Numbered from the stretch's first letter, positions 19,542 to 33,066 are shown. The stretch: DNA of 64,000 nt from Gracilaria domingensis (GCA_022539475.1 VCMS01000079.1:1-64000); one strand, 5' to 3'. The notes: generated by a model not told the origin, from the letters alone. Numbers and translations are program-made.

Positions 19542-22500
19542 ATGCGGAGAGGAATTGATACGACTGCAGTAGAGAACCTAACAGGGCGAAAGAGAATCCG
19601 AGAACAACAGCATCCAATATCATCTTCAGAGAGAACCGTTTCAACAAACTCGGTATACGATAACTCATGGGAGCACGATATGAGATGGGAGAATGCGCAT
19701 CATCATCAAGCATTCACAGAACACGTTCTAAATATAAATCATTGCTCACGTTCCGCAAGCAGAGGCCGCTCGTATGGATTTGTTGAACAATCGATTTCGT
19801 CTGCAGTAACTTTTCTTCCCTCAAACAGCGTCCCTCCAAGACATATTCAAACCAAATCAATTCGTTTATCATGCTGCTCACTTTGCCGTGGGTATGGCAG
19901 TACAACTGATATCCACCAAGCCAGAAATATCGGTGCTCCACACAGTAAATTTGAAAAAAATCAAGATGAAAACCCTCCCAATATTCTGAGCGGGATTATT
20001 GGAGACGCATTCGATGCTCAACCTGGGCATGCTTCAAATGTAATTAATCAATCATCAGAAGTTCCTGGAGGCCAGAATTTGCTACTGCTCCAAAGCGATT
20101 GCATTCCCGCACTGCAGGGAAGAGAAGAACGCACGGGACTCGTGGCAACCAATGAGAACCATGTTGAAACAATCATATCTGGAATCATCCCAGCTGCGAG
20201 TCCCGTTCTTTCCATCTCTCACAGCCAATATTCTACTTCATCACTAGAAAAGACTGAAAACCCAGACTCAGTGGAAGAGCAACACGGTGTTCACGCCTTC
20301 ACAATGATGCGAAGGAGAAGGAAATCGGAAGACTCATGGACGTTTTGAACATCATTGAGGGTGTTGGGCTCTCCAAGTCACAGTGTCGGGCTCTTTTTCG
20401 GACTGACATTGTGCAATCAAACCATACTTATGATTCTCTTATTTGTTACGCTCTTTCCAAATCAGGTGTTATGAAACATTATGGAATCAAGTCTGAAGAG
20501 GAGCACGCTGCAGTTTACGTCAATAACGTGCTCCGTCAAGACATATGCCCTGCGGAGAGCTGCGATCGAAAAGTCTCTCTGAATTGTAGGTATTGGTAGA
20601 GAAAACCGTCGGAGATGTTGAAATCATTATGTGCGCAACAAGACTATTTCATAGCTTTGATGGATAGTTGTACTCAGGCTAGAGATATTCTGAGAGAGGA
20701 GAGTTTGCAGCAGGGCACACATATGGAAGATTATTATAGCGGGGCCTACTTCAAGCAAAATTTCGGTAGAATGATACTGGCATGGAAGCCTGAAGAGAAG
20801 ATCTAGGTTTTTCTCACATTGTCTTCCGATGGTTTTGAGGTCTTCAAAGGTCGCAAGACTATTACGTCACGTCAACATGGCCAATCATCTTTGTGCTACT
20901 GAACTTCAGTCCTGTCTTTTGCTTTCGTGACATTCGATCGAATACATTGATCACCTCACTTGCGCCAGGTTCACATGATAAGAACTTGTTTGACAATTTT
21001 TTGCAACCACTTGTAGCTGATCTACAACAACTGGAGAACGGTATCCACATGCTATGTGCGGATGGAACACAAAGAATTTTGCACGCGTTTGTATTGTTTG
21101 TCACAGCGAACTGGCCAGCAGCCAGTAAGCTGCTTGACATGAAAGGGCATAATGCTCAGCATCCGTGTCAAAGATGCTGGGAGGAAGCCCGAAGGGTGAA
21201 GAAAACCTTGAGAATGCCACCTGAGCTGGGATTGAAGTACAGAAAGGAAGCAATGAAGGGAAATTTAGATGGCGACAGGGGCAGATGGATAGATTCAGAG
21301 TGTCTGGAGCGAAAGACACACAAGGATGTGGTTTGAGTTTCGCGAGCCTTTGAGTCGGGAAGATCGATTCAATCTCATGCCGATTTGGAGAAAGTGCGGA
21401 AACGGTCAGGAGTTAAGCGGCGACCAGAACTATCAAAGCTGTCAATTGATATTGTGAAAAGCACTCCATACGATGTGATGCATCAATGGATTCGTAGGTG
21501 GGTGAAGCACATTATATCTCTCTGTATTGGGCTAAACAAACAATGTGTATCACGAAACTGTCCCTTTATGTTGGACCGTACAAATGTTAATCAAATTAAT
21601 GCATCCTTGTCTGGCGAGTATCCGGGAGTTCCAGAGGAGTGTGGGAGGCCACCGGATTCGTTTGAATATATATATGGGTTTAAGGCAGAGTATTACGAGA
21701 ATGTTGCTCTCTATTATGGACCGATTTTGTTCCGTGGGAATGGTGTTAATGCTCGGAAAAGCAGACTCTGGTCTGCCACTTCAAGGATTAAGTTCATTCT
21801 TTTCGACATGTGCCCCTCACATTCGAACTTGAGAGAGCTAAAGGGTCTCCAGCAGTTATCACACTCTCTCTTTGTCGACATATTTTGCTTTAACGAGGAA
21901 CAAGCTTTCTCTCTAACTCCAACGACGCATGCTGTTCTTCATTTTCCGCAGATGTTGAGTGAATGTAGACCACTGCGAAACTTGTCGCAGTTTAACGTCG
22001 AACGGGCTGCGGGAAGTCTGGGTGACTTGAAGAAATCTATAAACCGTCCTGAGGCAAATTTGTTTCACAAGACGCATCGCTTGTTTGCACTTCGCATGTA
22101 TAATGGAGGTTTCCGCAAGAAGATGAACTCTGATGAAGGAGAAATGCGCCTTGAACGTATGGATGTAAACAGCAGTCCTAAAGATGAAGGAAGGAGTGAT
22201 GGAGCGGAAGCTTTTCCAATTATCAACGAGAATCTCTCGCCTTTAGACAGCGAAATATTGTCCTCTGAATCAGAAAGTAGATTGGCAGAGGCTGTAGTTC
22301 GTCGTGTGGCAGGAGGGTGATTATGGGCGGCAAGGAACGGTACCGTCAAGCTCTTGATTACGACCGTTGAGAGCTGCCAGTAACGAGGTATGACCTCAAA
22401 GTCATAAGCCTGCACTACTTTCCCAAAGCACTGATTATGAATGGTGAATTACAGGTTCAGTTTGAATGTCCTTCGGAATACCAGAGCAGAATCACACGGG

Positions 22501-22960
22501 ATTCTCAAAGCGCCAGGCAGAGATGTTGCGTTGCTGGTGTTTTTGCGGAAAAGAAGGCTACAGAAAGGGTATTGTCAAGCAGTACCCGCGGTTTTATGGC
22601 TGTATCGACGAGCTCTGGAGAGCGAAGGTGTCGTACCGTCGATCTGGTGAGCAGCTAAGGTACACCCGACTCTTGAACATAGTGCGTGTGGACTGGGTGT
22701 ATGGCTTGGGGAAGGATTAAGTGAGTGGTGTGCCGTACGTGAAGTTGTTGACAAGGTTGGGACGTGGTAGTGTTCGTGATACAAAACACAGCCTGGGAAA
22801 TGTGAAGTCAATATCGCCTTCAATTGCGTTCTTTGACCATAGAGAAAGAAGACATTTTCTGGATCCGCTGATGTCAGAGCTGAGCGGAGCGGCGCATCTT
22901 GGTGGTCTAATTAGGTGATCAGAGACAAACGTGGCAACAGAATGTAAAAGAGAAGTGACG
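19542..22960 (+). mobile_element. Tnp2-type (CACTA/Plavaka-like) DNA transposon remnant
   Basis: Consecutive plus-strand frames resemble the Tnp2/transposase_21 protein family. An N-terminal region (19542-20348) is polar and unrecognised. A central part contains the hallmark order: LSSDGFEVFK, APGSHDKNLFDNFLQPLV, LQQLENGIHML, then a CQRCW zinc-binding-like pair. Later come YDVMHQWIRRWVKHI and LIMNGELQVQF. The element is broken by frameshifts and stops and is probably old. Terminal repeats were not found, so the limits are those of the recognisable sequence. Confidence 0.6.
20336..22320 (+). pseudogene. Tnp2-like transposase, core region
   Basis: Open pieces at 20336-20599, 20615-20806, 20893-21336 and 21385-22320 together cover the catalytic half of a Tnp2-type transposase. 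Breaks lie near 20600, 20807-20892 and 21337. The clearest signatures are PGSHDKNLFDNFLQPLV with the downstream LDMKGHNAQHPCQRCW. The last piece ends with an acidic tail. Superfamily assignment between CACTA and Plavaka/KDZ cannot be settled by eye. Confidence 0.6.
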
Positions 22961-24639
22961 GTTTGGGACATCGATTCATCACCCATTACGTTTCAGGCAT
23001 GGTGACATTTCCCCGTTCCCATTACTGTAAAATATTTTCAATATGTATTCTGCACAAAGCGTGTTGTACACAGAAAAGTTTCAGGAAATCTATCTGAGAA
23101 TAATCGCGTATCTTTCGTACATCTCTAGACTCAAAGCGACCGTATCCTACAGCATCACGCGTGTATATAGCGCTTCGTAGGTTACATCCAAAGAACCGAA
23201 CCCGTATGTCAATGACCTATCTCTCTGCATCTCATTAGCAAATCTTTTGTATATCATCCGGGTATCTTTTGCGTATCCCATTAATGCCCCCAGGGCCCAT
23301 ATTGGTTGCGATCAGCAGTATATCTCTCGAATATTCTTGGCGCATCCACATACCTCTCTCGATGCGTTTCTAACTCTCTTCTTATATCAACTTCTTGCAT
23401 TCATTCTTTCCATCAGACTCCCAGCCTTCGGTTTCCGTTCCTATTCCAACAAATGACCTACATCGAGAAAATCAAGTACGAGTCACAGCCTCAAGGTTCT
23501 TCAACCTGGTAAACATTTCATTTGTTCAGCAGCAAGACGCCGAGTAAAGTCCGGACGGTTGTACTATGTTTTGGAACAAAGTATATTGCAGATGATGGAA
23601 TCCGCATGGCCTGTTCAACTGCCGAGCATATATTCGCTTTCAGCGACGAAGCTGCACTCTTGCTTATCGCAAAAAATTGAACAACTACTGACTTAGACGT
23701 CATGTATAGAGCCCAAGTTCCATTCGTTTTAGTAGAATCGAGGAGTGTCACATGTATTTCATGAATTTCGGCTTGGGACGATACGATCACAACTTTTTGC
23801 AGTATACTAAGGATCCCTCTTAAATTTGGAAATCCATTCAACTCTTGTTTTTGATCCTGTGGTATTCGTAGGCGGCGAGCTTACCTTCCTTGCATTTCCT
23901 GTTGTCGCCCATTTGGCAGAGAAAAGGTGCTGGTTTATTGATGATATTCGAGACTTAGAACGGTTCCCAAGCATACTAAAGAGCTGATCGGTTTCTTTTT
24001 ACTAGAGATATAAACGCATTCCATACAATATGCAGCAGAAGCTAACTAGTGACAGGGGTCATTTTTTACGGTTTGAAAGCAGTAATACGATGCTCTACAA
24101 GAAGCAGAGCACCAAAGTCTTAGGAACTTTTCTTCCATGAAGCGGATTCCTCTTTTCTGCTGTACGTGTATCTGCGTAAACTTACAAGATATCATCAGGT
24201 TTCATATGTTTCATGACGTAGAGGGAAAAGGAAGTAATGTTTCGGAATGTAAGAAGTAGGTGTGCCAACTCAGGGAAAGGACATGTCCTTCAACACCTGT
24301 GATTTTCATCCCAGTGCTGGATGTAAAGAGCTGAATGGCTTCGACTCTGTCTACATAGTTTTCTTCCATTAGTTTTGAGATTCCCAAGCTCATTTCGCCC
24401 CGTCCTCACCGAGTCAAATTTTAGCAACATGAACAGCAGTGAATGGACGTAGAAGAGCAGTGTCTGACAGAGGCACGTGATGAGTTCTATACCAACGGTA
24501 CCTTTCAGTTTGGAGTTGGACACTGAGACTATGTTCTTGATCGATGACCCCAATGCCAAATGAAAAATGTTGACGTTGTACGTTGCAAGACACGAATGAT
24601 GTATGACGGTTCGAAAGTTAGTTGGTAATTTAACTAGTT
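22961..24639. other. Spacer with unrecognised minus-strand coding-like pieces
   Basis: Minus-strand frames at 23518-23841 (about 107 aa) and 24211-24559 (two overlapping frames) have amino-acid compositions typical of protein but no family I know. In the second, a switch of frame near 24390 would keep a continuous protein-like sequence, suggesting a decayed gene. Nothing else is recognised. Confidence 0.35.
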
Positions 24640-27600
24640 TCGTCCCCCATCAACTGAGAGGTGCCGCAGTGTCAGCGAAATCCGGGGCGAACCGACGGTA
24701 GACATTACACAATCAGAGAAATGATCGGAGTTCCGTTTGAGTTGTCGGATGTCTCGCTTCCTTCAGCGACTTAATCCTAACCTCGTCGACCGAGAGCTTC
24801 CCTGGGCGGATAATGTGGCAGAACTATTTCACCGAGTAGGTAAAGAATTCACATTTACTGAGCTTCAAGGTAACACCTGCCTCACGCAGAACCTGCATCA
24901 CTTCCCTCACATGGGACATATTTTCATCCATACTGAAACGTAGCGGAAGCATTCGTTAGCCCGAAGGGCATCCGTTTGAAACGGTATAGTCCTTGATGAC
25001 ATACAAACGCGGTGTTTTCGCGATATTCCTTTCGAATTGGAACCTTCCAGTAACCTCAATTGGCGTCAAGGGCGGTAAATACCGTGGCGCTTCCCAGCGA
25101 CTCGATTTTCATCCGTGGAATCGGATACACTTCTTTGATGGTGATGGCGTTGAGTCGCCTGTAGTCGATGCAAAAACGCCACGATCCGTCCGACTTCGGA
25201 ACAAGTACAACGGACGATGCCCATGACGACTCAGCTCGCTCAATTACGTCGGCACGTAGCATCTTCTCGACTTGAGACTTTTCTTCTTCCCGCGCTTTCG
25301 GGCCTGCCAGATATGGGTGTTGCGCAATAGGGCGAGTATCTTGGACCAGATCAGTACGGTGCTCCGTAATTCCAATTGTTCCAAGGGAACTGTACCACAT
25401 GGGAGTAAATTCTCTGAGCATGTCTCGCAACTTCTCACGATGAGACGCTGGAACATGCTCCAAATTCGACTTCTCTATTTCTCAACAGGATCTGTCTTGT
25501 CTATACCAGGAGACAGCGCTGGTTTGACCGAGGCGAACGGTGGTTAGTGACCCGAAATAACCACTTTCAGTTCGGCGGTTGCAACATCGTCCGAAACGCC
25601 GGAAGTTTCCAGGTCTCCCTCCCCCTCCTTACATTCAGATACACTGAGAACCTCGGACAAGGGTAACCTCGTTTGTACGACCACCTTGGGGTGCGGAAGA
25701 ACTGAGCCCAGTACATGATGTTTGACCATCCATTGAGTGCTTTTGCCAAAGTTGGCGACAAGTACCACAAAAGATGTATCGGGCTGGATAGAGACACTGC
25801 CATTCGCTAAAACAAGTTTTTTCTGATCGTATAACGATGATGATGGTTGAACCAAATGAACTCCATGTTGCTTGGAAGAACACTCCACTCAAACCTGTGA
25901 TTCCGGTTGGATTGAAATTGTTTTTGCGACGCGAAGCTTTGTAGATTTCGGATCCATGTTTGGAACATCCTGAGCCACAGGTAACGGTACACGCTTCCGG
26001 ATTGGACGTTTGAGCGGCTCCTAAACTATCAGAATAGTACTCCCGTCTTCCAATTCCACGGTCTTGGCCCTGGACGTATCGCATCAACAAGGCGGTGACA
26101 AAATTCACAACCGAAAATAACCGGTGCTGCGAGAGAGTCGCAAACAACGAATTCGAGTTTCACCACGTAGGTACCCAACCTCACTGTGAGGGTTATGAAA
26201 TCAACCGTGCGCAACGGGCTATTATTCGCATCGGCTATATTCAATCCTGGACCGTAGCGGACAACTTCCCGAAGTGCGCGGGGAACTAATGAAGATTGAA
26301 TTACGTTAGGCGCACTGCCTTTGTCTAGAACAGACAGTTGACAAACAATTAACTGGTGTGAAAGACCGAGGTAGGCATAAACTTTATAGTGCCATAACTG
26401 GCCTTCTGCTCTTCATATGATTGACTCGAAACTCGAGCTTTGTCAGCTGGCGACAGCGATTCATAAAACCCGATAACTTTTGACAACTCCCGAGCGGGAA
26501 GCATACACACCGGGGAGATGTGCCCGTGTTGGTAACAAAGATGACAGATGGTCGTTGTCTACTTATCTTTAAATCGAATACTGTCTTTCCGAAGTTGCGG
26601 CCTCGCATCAATCCATCCCGGACCGGAACTTCGGAATCCACCAGACCCATAAGCGAGTGGAGCTGCTGGCACCATCGTTCCTCCCACGTAAAGTGTTGTG
26701 TCACCTTCCGAGGTTGGAGTCGAAGTCAACGGTAGATCTCAGACCCGTACGAATCGGGATTACTTGCAATGAAGTGCACCTCAACCTGATCCGGGCTTGC
26801 GGAGTCTTCACGATGAATGGGCTGTGAATAAGACGACTCCTCGACGAGTAGAGCCCGTGAACAGCGAAGTTTGGCAAGGCGGCGGGTTTGAAGCGCATCG
26901 CCTTCCGCTTGGGCGTACTGGACCAATTCCAGATAGGGTAGCCTTCGCTTTCCGTCGCGATACCGCGCCATCAGGGTTCTGATCTTCGGATCCCATCCAT
27001 CCACGAACATCCTGCATCTTTCCTGAGCGTAATAAACGTTACCAAAGCGATGAAACGCTATATTCAAGCGGGTTGAGTAAACCGTTTCTGTTTCTTGAGA
27101 CTTCTGTTTCGTGTCTCGCAGAGCGAGGGTCGCGTTTTGGATCGCGTTACCGGTCGCATACGATCTGAGAAGGTATTGGAGCGCTTCCTACCATCATGAA
27201 TCACCCCCCTCAGACGCACGAGATGACTCTCGAACCGAGTAGAACTGGTCTTCAGCCATCCCTGTAAGAAAGTGGGGTAAAGCGAGCAACTTTTGAGCCT
27301 CGTTCATTCCGAGTACATTGGATTCCCGCACATAGTAGGCAAGGAAATCGAGAACCATCATTGGGTCTTCCCCACCGATTTTCTTCGTGAAAACGATGTT
27401 TAGCCGCTTGATGTGATCTCTCACCTTACCGCTGCTCCTTGAATCACGCTCAGAGAACGAATCGTCCAATCGATAATACCGATAAAACAGCAGCTTCCTG
27501 TTGAGGAGATTCGTTGGTTCCAACCCCTTGAGTCCTAAGTGAAGTCTGCCCTTTACGCGGGAGCAAATTACTCCTTGAGTGGCATATGCCGCTTTCAAGT

Positions 27601-28517
27601 TTGTTCCACGAGATCGACCTCGATGCCGCTGACGGCCCTTCTCCCTTCTCGACGAGATGGAGGTGGAAGAGTTCCCGAGCGAACACTAGAATTAGAACTA
27701 GACGAATCCGAGTCATAACGGAGTTTCTTTTTATACTTCCGATTCGGGCGGACCGGGACCGGTGAGTCTAGCGCTTCAAACAATCGTTTTTGACCTGTCG
27801 CGTACCATCCGCGTTCTCGATCCGAAGGATATCTTCCAGAGTTGACAACCGAACCGTTAAGCGGTCAATCTCCGTTCTTAACTCCCGAATGGAGAATTGA
27901 TAAGATTCAACAAAAGCGGCTGGGACACAAAAACTTTCCAAAATGAAATTCATGTCCTGACGTAAGACAGGAATGTCATCGGAGGCATCTCCGAATTCGG
28001 CTTTGTCAAGCTTCTTTCGGAGATACTGCAGATCCTCGAACAACGAGTTTTGCGCAAGCTGACTGACACGCAGTTGAGCCTCGAGGTACGAGTATCCAGG
28101 GGTTTCAACCACATCGTCTGGCCTTTCTGCAACGGGAGTGTTCGTAACTGGCGGAGGTTCTGCCGTAGAACAGGCCATGGGTCCCGACGTAACTGTAGAC
28201 GCTCTCCGGGGTTCCGGGACCTGCTCTTTAACAAATGACCCTTCTGGTTAAGCAGAAGCGCGCGAACGAGGGGGCTTGGGCGGAGGCAATCTAGCGTTAC
28301 GAGCAGATCCATTCCAATTGTTCGGAGCAGGGGGAACCATTTCGATTCCACGGCGCGCCGACAAAAGGCGAAGTCACACGACTACGAGGTATCTCGAAAC
28401 TTCCAAAGAGGAAACAACCAACACAAAAGCAGCTTTCACTGACCAACCAGGGTGTTCTCACCACTGAGATTCCTTACAAGGATCAAGCCAAGACCCGTTC
28501 TAAGTCGGGAGAGCACT

Positions 28518-30351
28518 TGTAGTGCAAAACCTGGGGACGGTAAAAACACTCAAGGCGTTCGAGTCCTTGCTCCCTGTGGGAGGTAGACTCAGCTAATGAA
28601 CTCTCCGTACGCGGAAGATGGCGGGTGTAAGACCTCCCGTGATTCGGGATATACCTCAGATGTTGATGGGGAACAGGCTCGGCGAGGATCCGGAAACGGA
28701 GACCACAGTGGTGGGCGGCACCAGTGGACACTGATGTAGTGCAGAACCACTGCGCGGGCGGAGACAAAAGCCACCCGCGTGCACGGTAAACACTCAAGGT
28801 GTTCAGCCTTGCTTCCTGTGTCGGGCGGCTGAGTGGGAGAGCCCTTCGTTGAGGTCGACACGTGCCGGGCGTAACTCCAGGCGACCTCTCCCTGCCTTAC
28901 AGACGGAGGTGGAGAGGGAGAATCCACCAGTGTGGCGGGCCCGAGTATGAAGGGCACACCACAGGAATGGGAAGATCCCCGTTAGCGGTGGGAAAGAGGG
29001 GAGTAAAATGGGGGAATCGGGCCGTGTATACGGAACATAAGCCCGGGGAACAGATGTGGATGGCGAAAACAGCGCTGAACAAACCTGCAAACACAGGGCG
29101 GAACACACTACAACCGTGAGTAAACAATTTAGAAATAAGAAAACAGAAAGAAACAATAGAAACAGGAAGTAGCACCGTAGTGTACGGACAATGGTTCCTC
29201 GACGGGCAAGGAGGGATAACTAGACAGGAATGGTGGCGATGCCCTCCTCGATGGAGTAGAACCGTTCACCAGCGGAGCTAGTTAGAGCCGAGATTCCCCT
29301 TGTTGGGTTTTACTTAGTAGGGGCGTCGGCGGTCGCCGTCTCCTAAATACTGGCTCTAAGCTACCCTAGATTACTAGTCATTGCTGGCACCGTTGCCAGT
29401 ATTGGCCACGTGCGCCTCACTGTACCCCCTTGACTCACGGGGCGTCCGCCCAGAGCGGCCACACTACACGTGTCCGGAAACCATACCTTTTTCCGGTGAA
29501 CTCCCAAATTGGGCGAATCCTCCCTATCGATACTCATAACAGAGGGTGTTACCGTCACAACGGATCTAATAACTATGATTCGCCATTAGCGGCCTTTTCT
29601 GGAAAAGGGGTTTTGCTCTACAAGTGAAAACTCTAGGCCAAAAGGCGAAAAATGCGTAAACCAAAAAGGAAACCCCGGGGGCGTGCGGAGACCGGCAACA
29701 GACCCGGCGGCGGGAGACGATAACGCGTATTAAGCCCTGGGTGGCAAAGATCTCTATACAGAGTTCATAGATCTACCACTTGTGGTTGAACAGGTATCTG
29801 CGAGTAGAAAGGTGTCCAAAGACGGAATAAGCCCGAGGGCAATAGCCGCAAATAGTCAGAAATGCCTGAATGATCCCGAGGGATGAAGCTAGTTCGTTCC
29901 GAACGCGGTGACCATCCGGAGGGAGTTGTGCACTTCGCGCAGGCGAACCTAGTTCATAGCCGAACTCGGTTACCCTTTACTAAAGGTGGAGTTGAGGTCA
30001 CCTCTTATATCGTAACCCATAAATTAGTTAAACTAAATTAAATATTCTAATGCACACCTGCGCAGGTCCATACACGTGGGGTAGGTGACGACCAGCGGCA
30101 GCGGCCAGTAAAATATCTGAAAAATATTCCATACCATGTGTGAACACACCCAATCATGCACACCCGTACACGCGTCCAGTAACACTCTTTGCCACGTCAT
30201 GGCGGACCCCGTGGCGGTGCCATACTTCAATACTGCGAAAACATCCCATCCCTGGGCCAATATTCATATATTCTGAGTACCCGGAATCGTTCCTACCAAA
30301 GAGGTTATGAATACAATTCGCGCGTATCGGGCGAGCACGTTTTGCTCTACA
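28518..30351 (-). repeat. Gypsy-2 5' LTR, split by a solo LTR
   Basis: The outer LTR runs 28518-28734 and resumes at 29623-30351, about 946 bp without the insert. It starts TGTAGTGCAAAACC and ends GTTTTGCTCTACA on the plus strand. The sequence next to the internal end (AGTGCTCTCCCGACTTAGAACGG on the minus strand) corresponds to the primer-binding-site region after the Gypsy-1 left LTR. Confidence 0.65.
28735..29622 (-). repeat. Solo Gypsy-type LTR nested in the Gypsy-2 LTR
   Basis: This 888-bp unit runs from TGTAGTGCAGAACC to TTTTGCTCTACA, with flanks ACTGA (28730-28734) and AGTGA (29623-29627), a target duplication differing at one base. It is very similar to 18318-19206, roughly nine bases in ten by eye. 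It landed after the host LTR was already in place. Confidence 0.7.
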
Positions 30352-30880
30352 ATATGAACGTGTATACTATGTAAATTTTTCATAGCAAGTGCGTGCGTGG
30401 TGACCCTCAGGAGCCGCAAGATCCCATGGATAAACTGAGGCTTAAAAATCATGAGGACCGTAATGCCATGAAATCTACCGCGCTCCAGACGGAGCAGGTA
30501 CAAAAGGCCTCAAAGGAAAACCGTCCACGACAACTCGACCTGCTTCAACATGAATGGAACGATTGTATTCAATTGTACGTCCCAATGATTACTGTACACA
30601 ATGAAAACGCTGCCAGTCGAAAGTGGAGAGACACTCCATGTACTTGGGTGCAGTTTGGGGCTTCAGTGCTCTAGAAAGCAGCGGCGCACCGTCCGCAATT
30701 AGGAGTTTCTCGAGAACAAAGTAATGAAGCTCGGAAACTAGCGTACAGAGCCTACACATATGAACGACATGGTTACCTTCGAAAAGGGCAGAGAATTCCA
30801 ATCCAGAACTATTCGTTGGAAGGGATCCGTAGAGCGTGGCCCGATCGCAGTGGTGCATACATGGGTTTCAAGGGCGAGTG
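30352..30880. other. Spacer between Gypsy-2 and piggyBac
   Basis: An unrecognised 93-codon plus-strand frame (30393-30674) is polar and lysine-rich. No motif supports a gene. The right end of Gypsy-2 is at 30351 and the piggyBac coding end at 30883. Confidence 0.35.
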
Positions 30881-30882
30881 AT

Positions 30883-33066
30883 TTACTGCTTAAATATAAG
30901 TCGTTCAGTCTCCAGCGAAGCTGTAATTTTGTTCTTCCGGTTGCGACGGTATTTCGAGATCAGAGCCTTTTCTGCGGATATGATTGCATTGTATACATCA
31001 GGGCGGGAGAAGCGAATTGAATCATTGTTGTGGTAAAACGTGAAGCAACTCACGTGATATCCGCGGCGGCACTCAGAACAAGAATAAATCGTATATCCTC
31101 CTCTTTTGTTCTTTGTCATCAAGGTACATAGGGCACATCGCACGCTCTTTCTGCCTTGCGTCTCCAACAGTAAGTGGGCTACAGGAGACAAGCCTCCAGG
31201 GACATTTGAGCTCTGGTTACCGGATGTCGGAATCATGCGAACAGTTGACCTTCGTTGTTTGTATTCAACGTAATCAGAAACAAGTTGTAAGATGATACCG
31301 CGCTTCATAACAGTCACATCGATTACCGTTTCTCCGGGCTTAGTGATAGCTTTCAATAAAGCTTTTGCGTTGAGAACACATGCGTCCAAGAGAAATGTAA
31401 ATGTGCTCATTGTAACGCGTTTCTCTTTCCGCAACGTGGCGAAGGTCGACCGGAATTGATCAAACCGGTCGACCCCGTTCATAAGCAAATCGTATGCGAC
31501 GATGATGGCAGGTACAATAAGTGTCGTCCTTTGCATCCCTTCATTGCCTGTACACCTCTGTAGGGAAGCGAGGCCGTGCACGCAACTGACAGCCGGTTCG
31601 TCGGGATTGTGGATTGGCTATTTCGGGGTCTTCGCAAGATCATTCATGAAAAACGTAAAGACCGTTCCGTCTTTGAGTACAATGAAGCCCGATTTCTCAG
31701 AAACCGAAACCATAGCATTGGCCCCAACGCTCTTTTGGAACACCTCAACGAGGCGCCAATCTCCCCTTGTTGCATGCGGTAGGCTGTCAATTCCCGGTTT
31801 CAAAGCTGGGCGGTTGATCCCATCGATATTAGTAAAACGCACCGTCCCCAGTATCCTGCATTCCCCATCACTCAAAAGCATCAACCGGCGAGCCAACCGA
31901 GGTCTCGTACCTAAATTATCCATGACTATGACCCTGCCCTTAGCAGGAGTGCGGTGCAACTGGGTTTGGTGTGCCATCTGCGCACACCTCAGAGCTGACG
32001 GCGTCGCTCTTGGAATGACTGATCGATCAATCTTTCGCGCAAGTGGTCCACGCTTATTTCTGAACACTCCCGTACATCTCTGCAGCGGTGTAAGTGTTCA
32101 CTTATTACCTGAACCGTTGTCCTGAAATGTATGTAGATACGCCTGTGCCCATCCGAACACTGCGTAAAATGTTATGTCAAACTTCACGGGTTTGCTCTTC
32201 ATGTAAGATCTGGCGGCAGTGCGCCCCTTGCAGCTCACTGTGTTCTCATCCAAAGAGCTAGCCCCCACCGGGACTGCAAAAGTTGCTGCATTCCTTGCAC
32301 AATGCTGCAGTATATCACGGCTGTTCCATAAAGGATCCTGTACGGCTGTATCGTGTTCATAAGATAGATAAATACGTACGGAACTGCGAATATGCATAAA
32401 AGCATCTCTTCCCATTTTCTTTTTGAAAAATCGGTGACCAAGCAAGTCTGATGTAGACCAATACTCCTCAAGCTTGTTCAGACGACAAATTGACGTCGCG
32501 AGTTCTAAACCAATGTACGCTTTCAACTCATCCATGCGTAGAGGTCTATTTTTTCTACCTCATTTTTGCAACTCTTTACCACTCCACAATCTTATGCAGT
32601 TCAGAAAAGTTCCATTAATGAACAACTTGAATAGGCCTACCTCTTTGTTATGAGAGCATCATCGTTTTATAAGTTTGGGCCTGACCAAATGTGACCCGCT
32701 TTTCTGGCGCCATTTTGAGCAATACGGGACATTTTAGTACAGTTCGATTTCCTCTTCGGACCCTAATGCATTGAGATCAAACTCCTTTGGATCGTCTTCA
32801 TCAAAAAAATTCTTCAAGGCAATCGCCTTGACGTTCAAGATTGTTTCGGTCAGATTCGGGTTCATCTGAGATTGTGGGCACCAATTGCATTGTCTCCATT
32901 TTCTTCTAGTACTTCGCGAAAATCTTGCGACTTCGTAGTGGGTGTTCATGATATGTTTCCATCGAGTAACGGTCAATGCTCTTGGCGGTTGGTCACGACT
33001 ACAGACCCTGAAAACCGTATAAAACGAAAAATAAAAACCCACTAATGTCGAACCCGTCTCTTTCAC
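30883..33066 (-). pseudogene. piggyBac transposase with three in-frame stops
   Basis: Four open stretches, 32734-33066, 32098-32535, 31618-32067 and 30883-31581, all lie in one minus-strand frame. In-frame stops end the first three at 32734, 32098 and 31618. The 200 bp between 32535 and 32734 could hold an intron or decay. All three catalytic aspartates of the piggyBac DDD triad are recognisable: LDENTVSCKGR, VIVMDNLGTRP and MNGVDRFDQF. The C-terminus has the usual cysteine/histidine zinc-finger arrangement (CALCTLM, CSECRRGYHVSC). The family excises and reinserts at TTAA sites. Terminal repeats were not identified. The same-frame preservation indicates fairly recent loss of activity. Confidence 0.8.

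Larger units (their letters stand above)
24640..30351 (-). mobile_element. Gypsy-2: truncated Ty3/Gypsy element
   Basis: This minus-strand element of the same family as Gypsy-1 retains its 5' LTR (28518-30351, interrupted by a solo LTR), a gag-like region (about 27070-28350), an aspartic-protease region and the first part of reverse transcriptase. Gag and pol fragments align with Gypsy-1 phrases such as VKGRLHLGLKGLEPT and QHPYLAGPKAREEE. The rest of pol, the chromodomain, the antisense ORF and the 3' LTR are missing. It is broken in many places and clearly older than Gypsy-1. The left limit is approximate. Confidence 0.75.
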
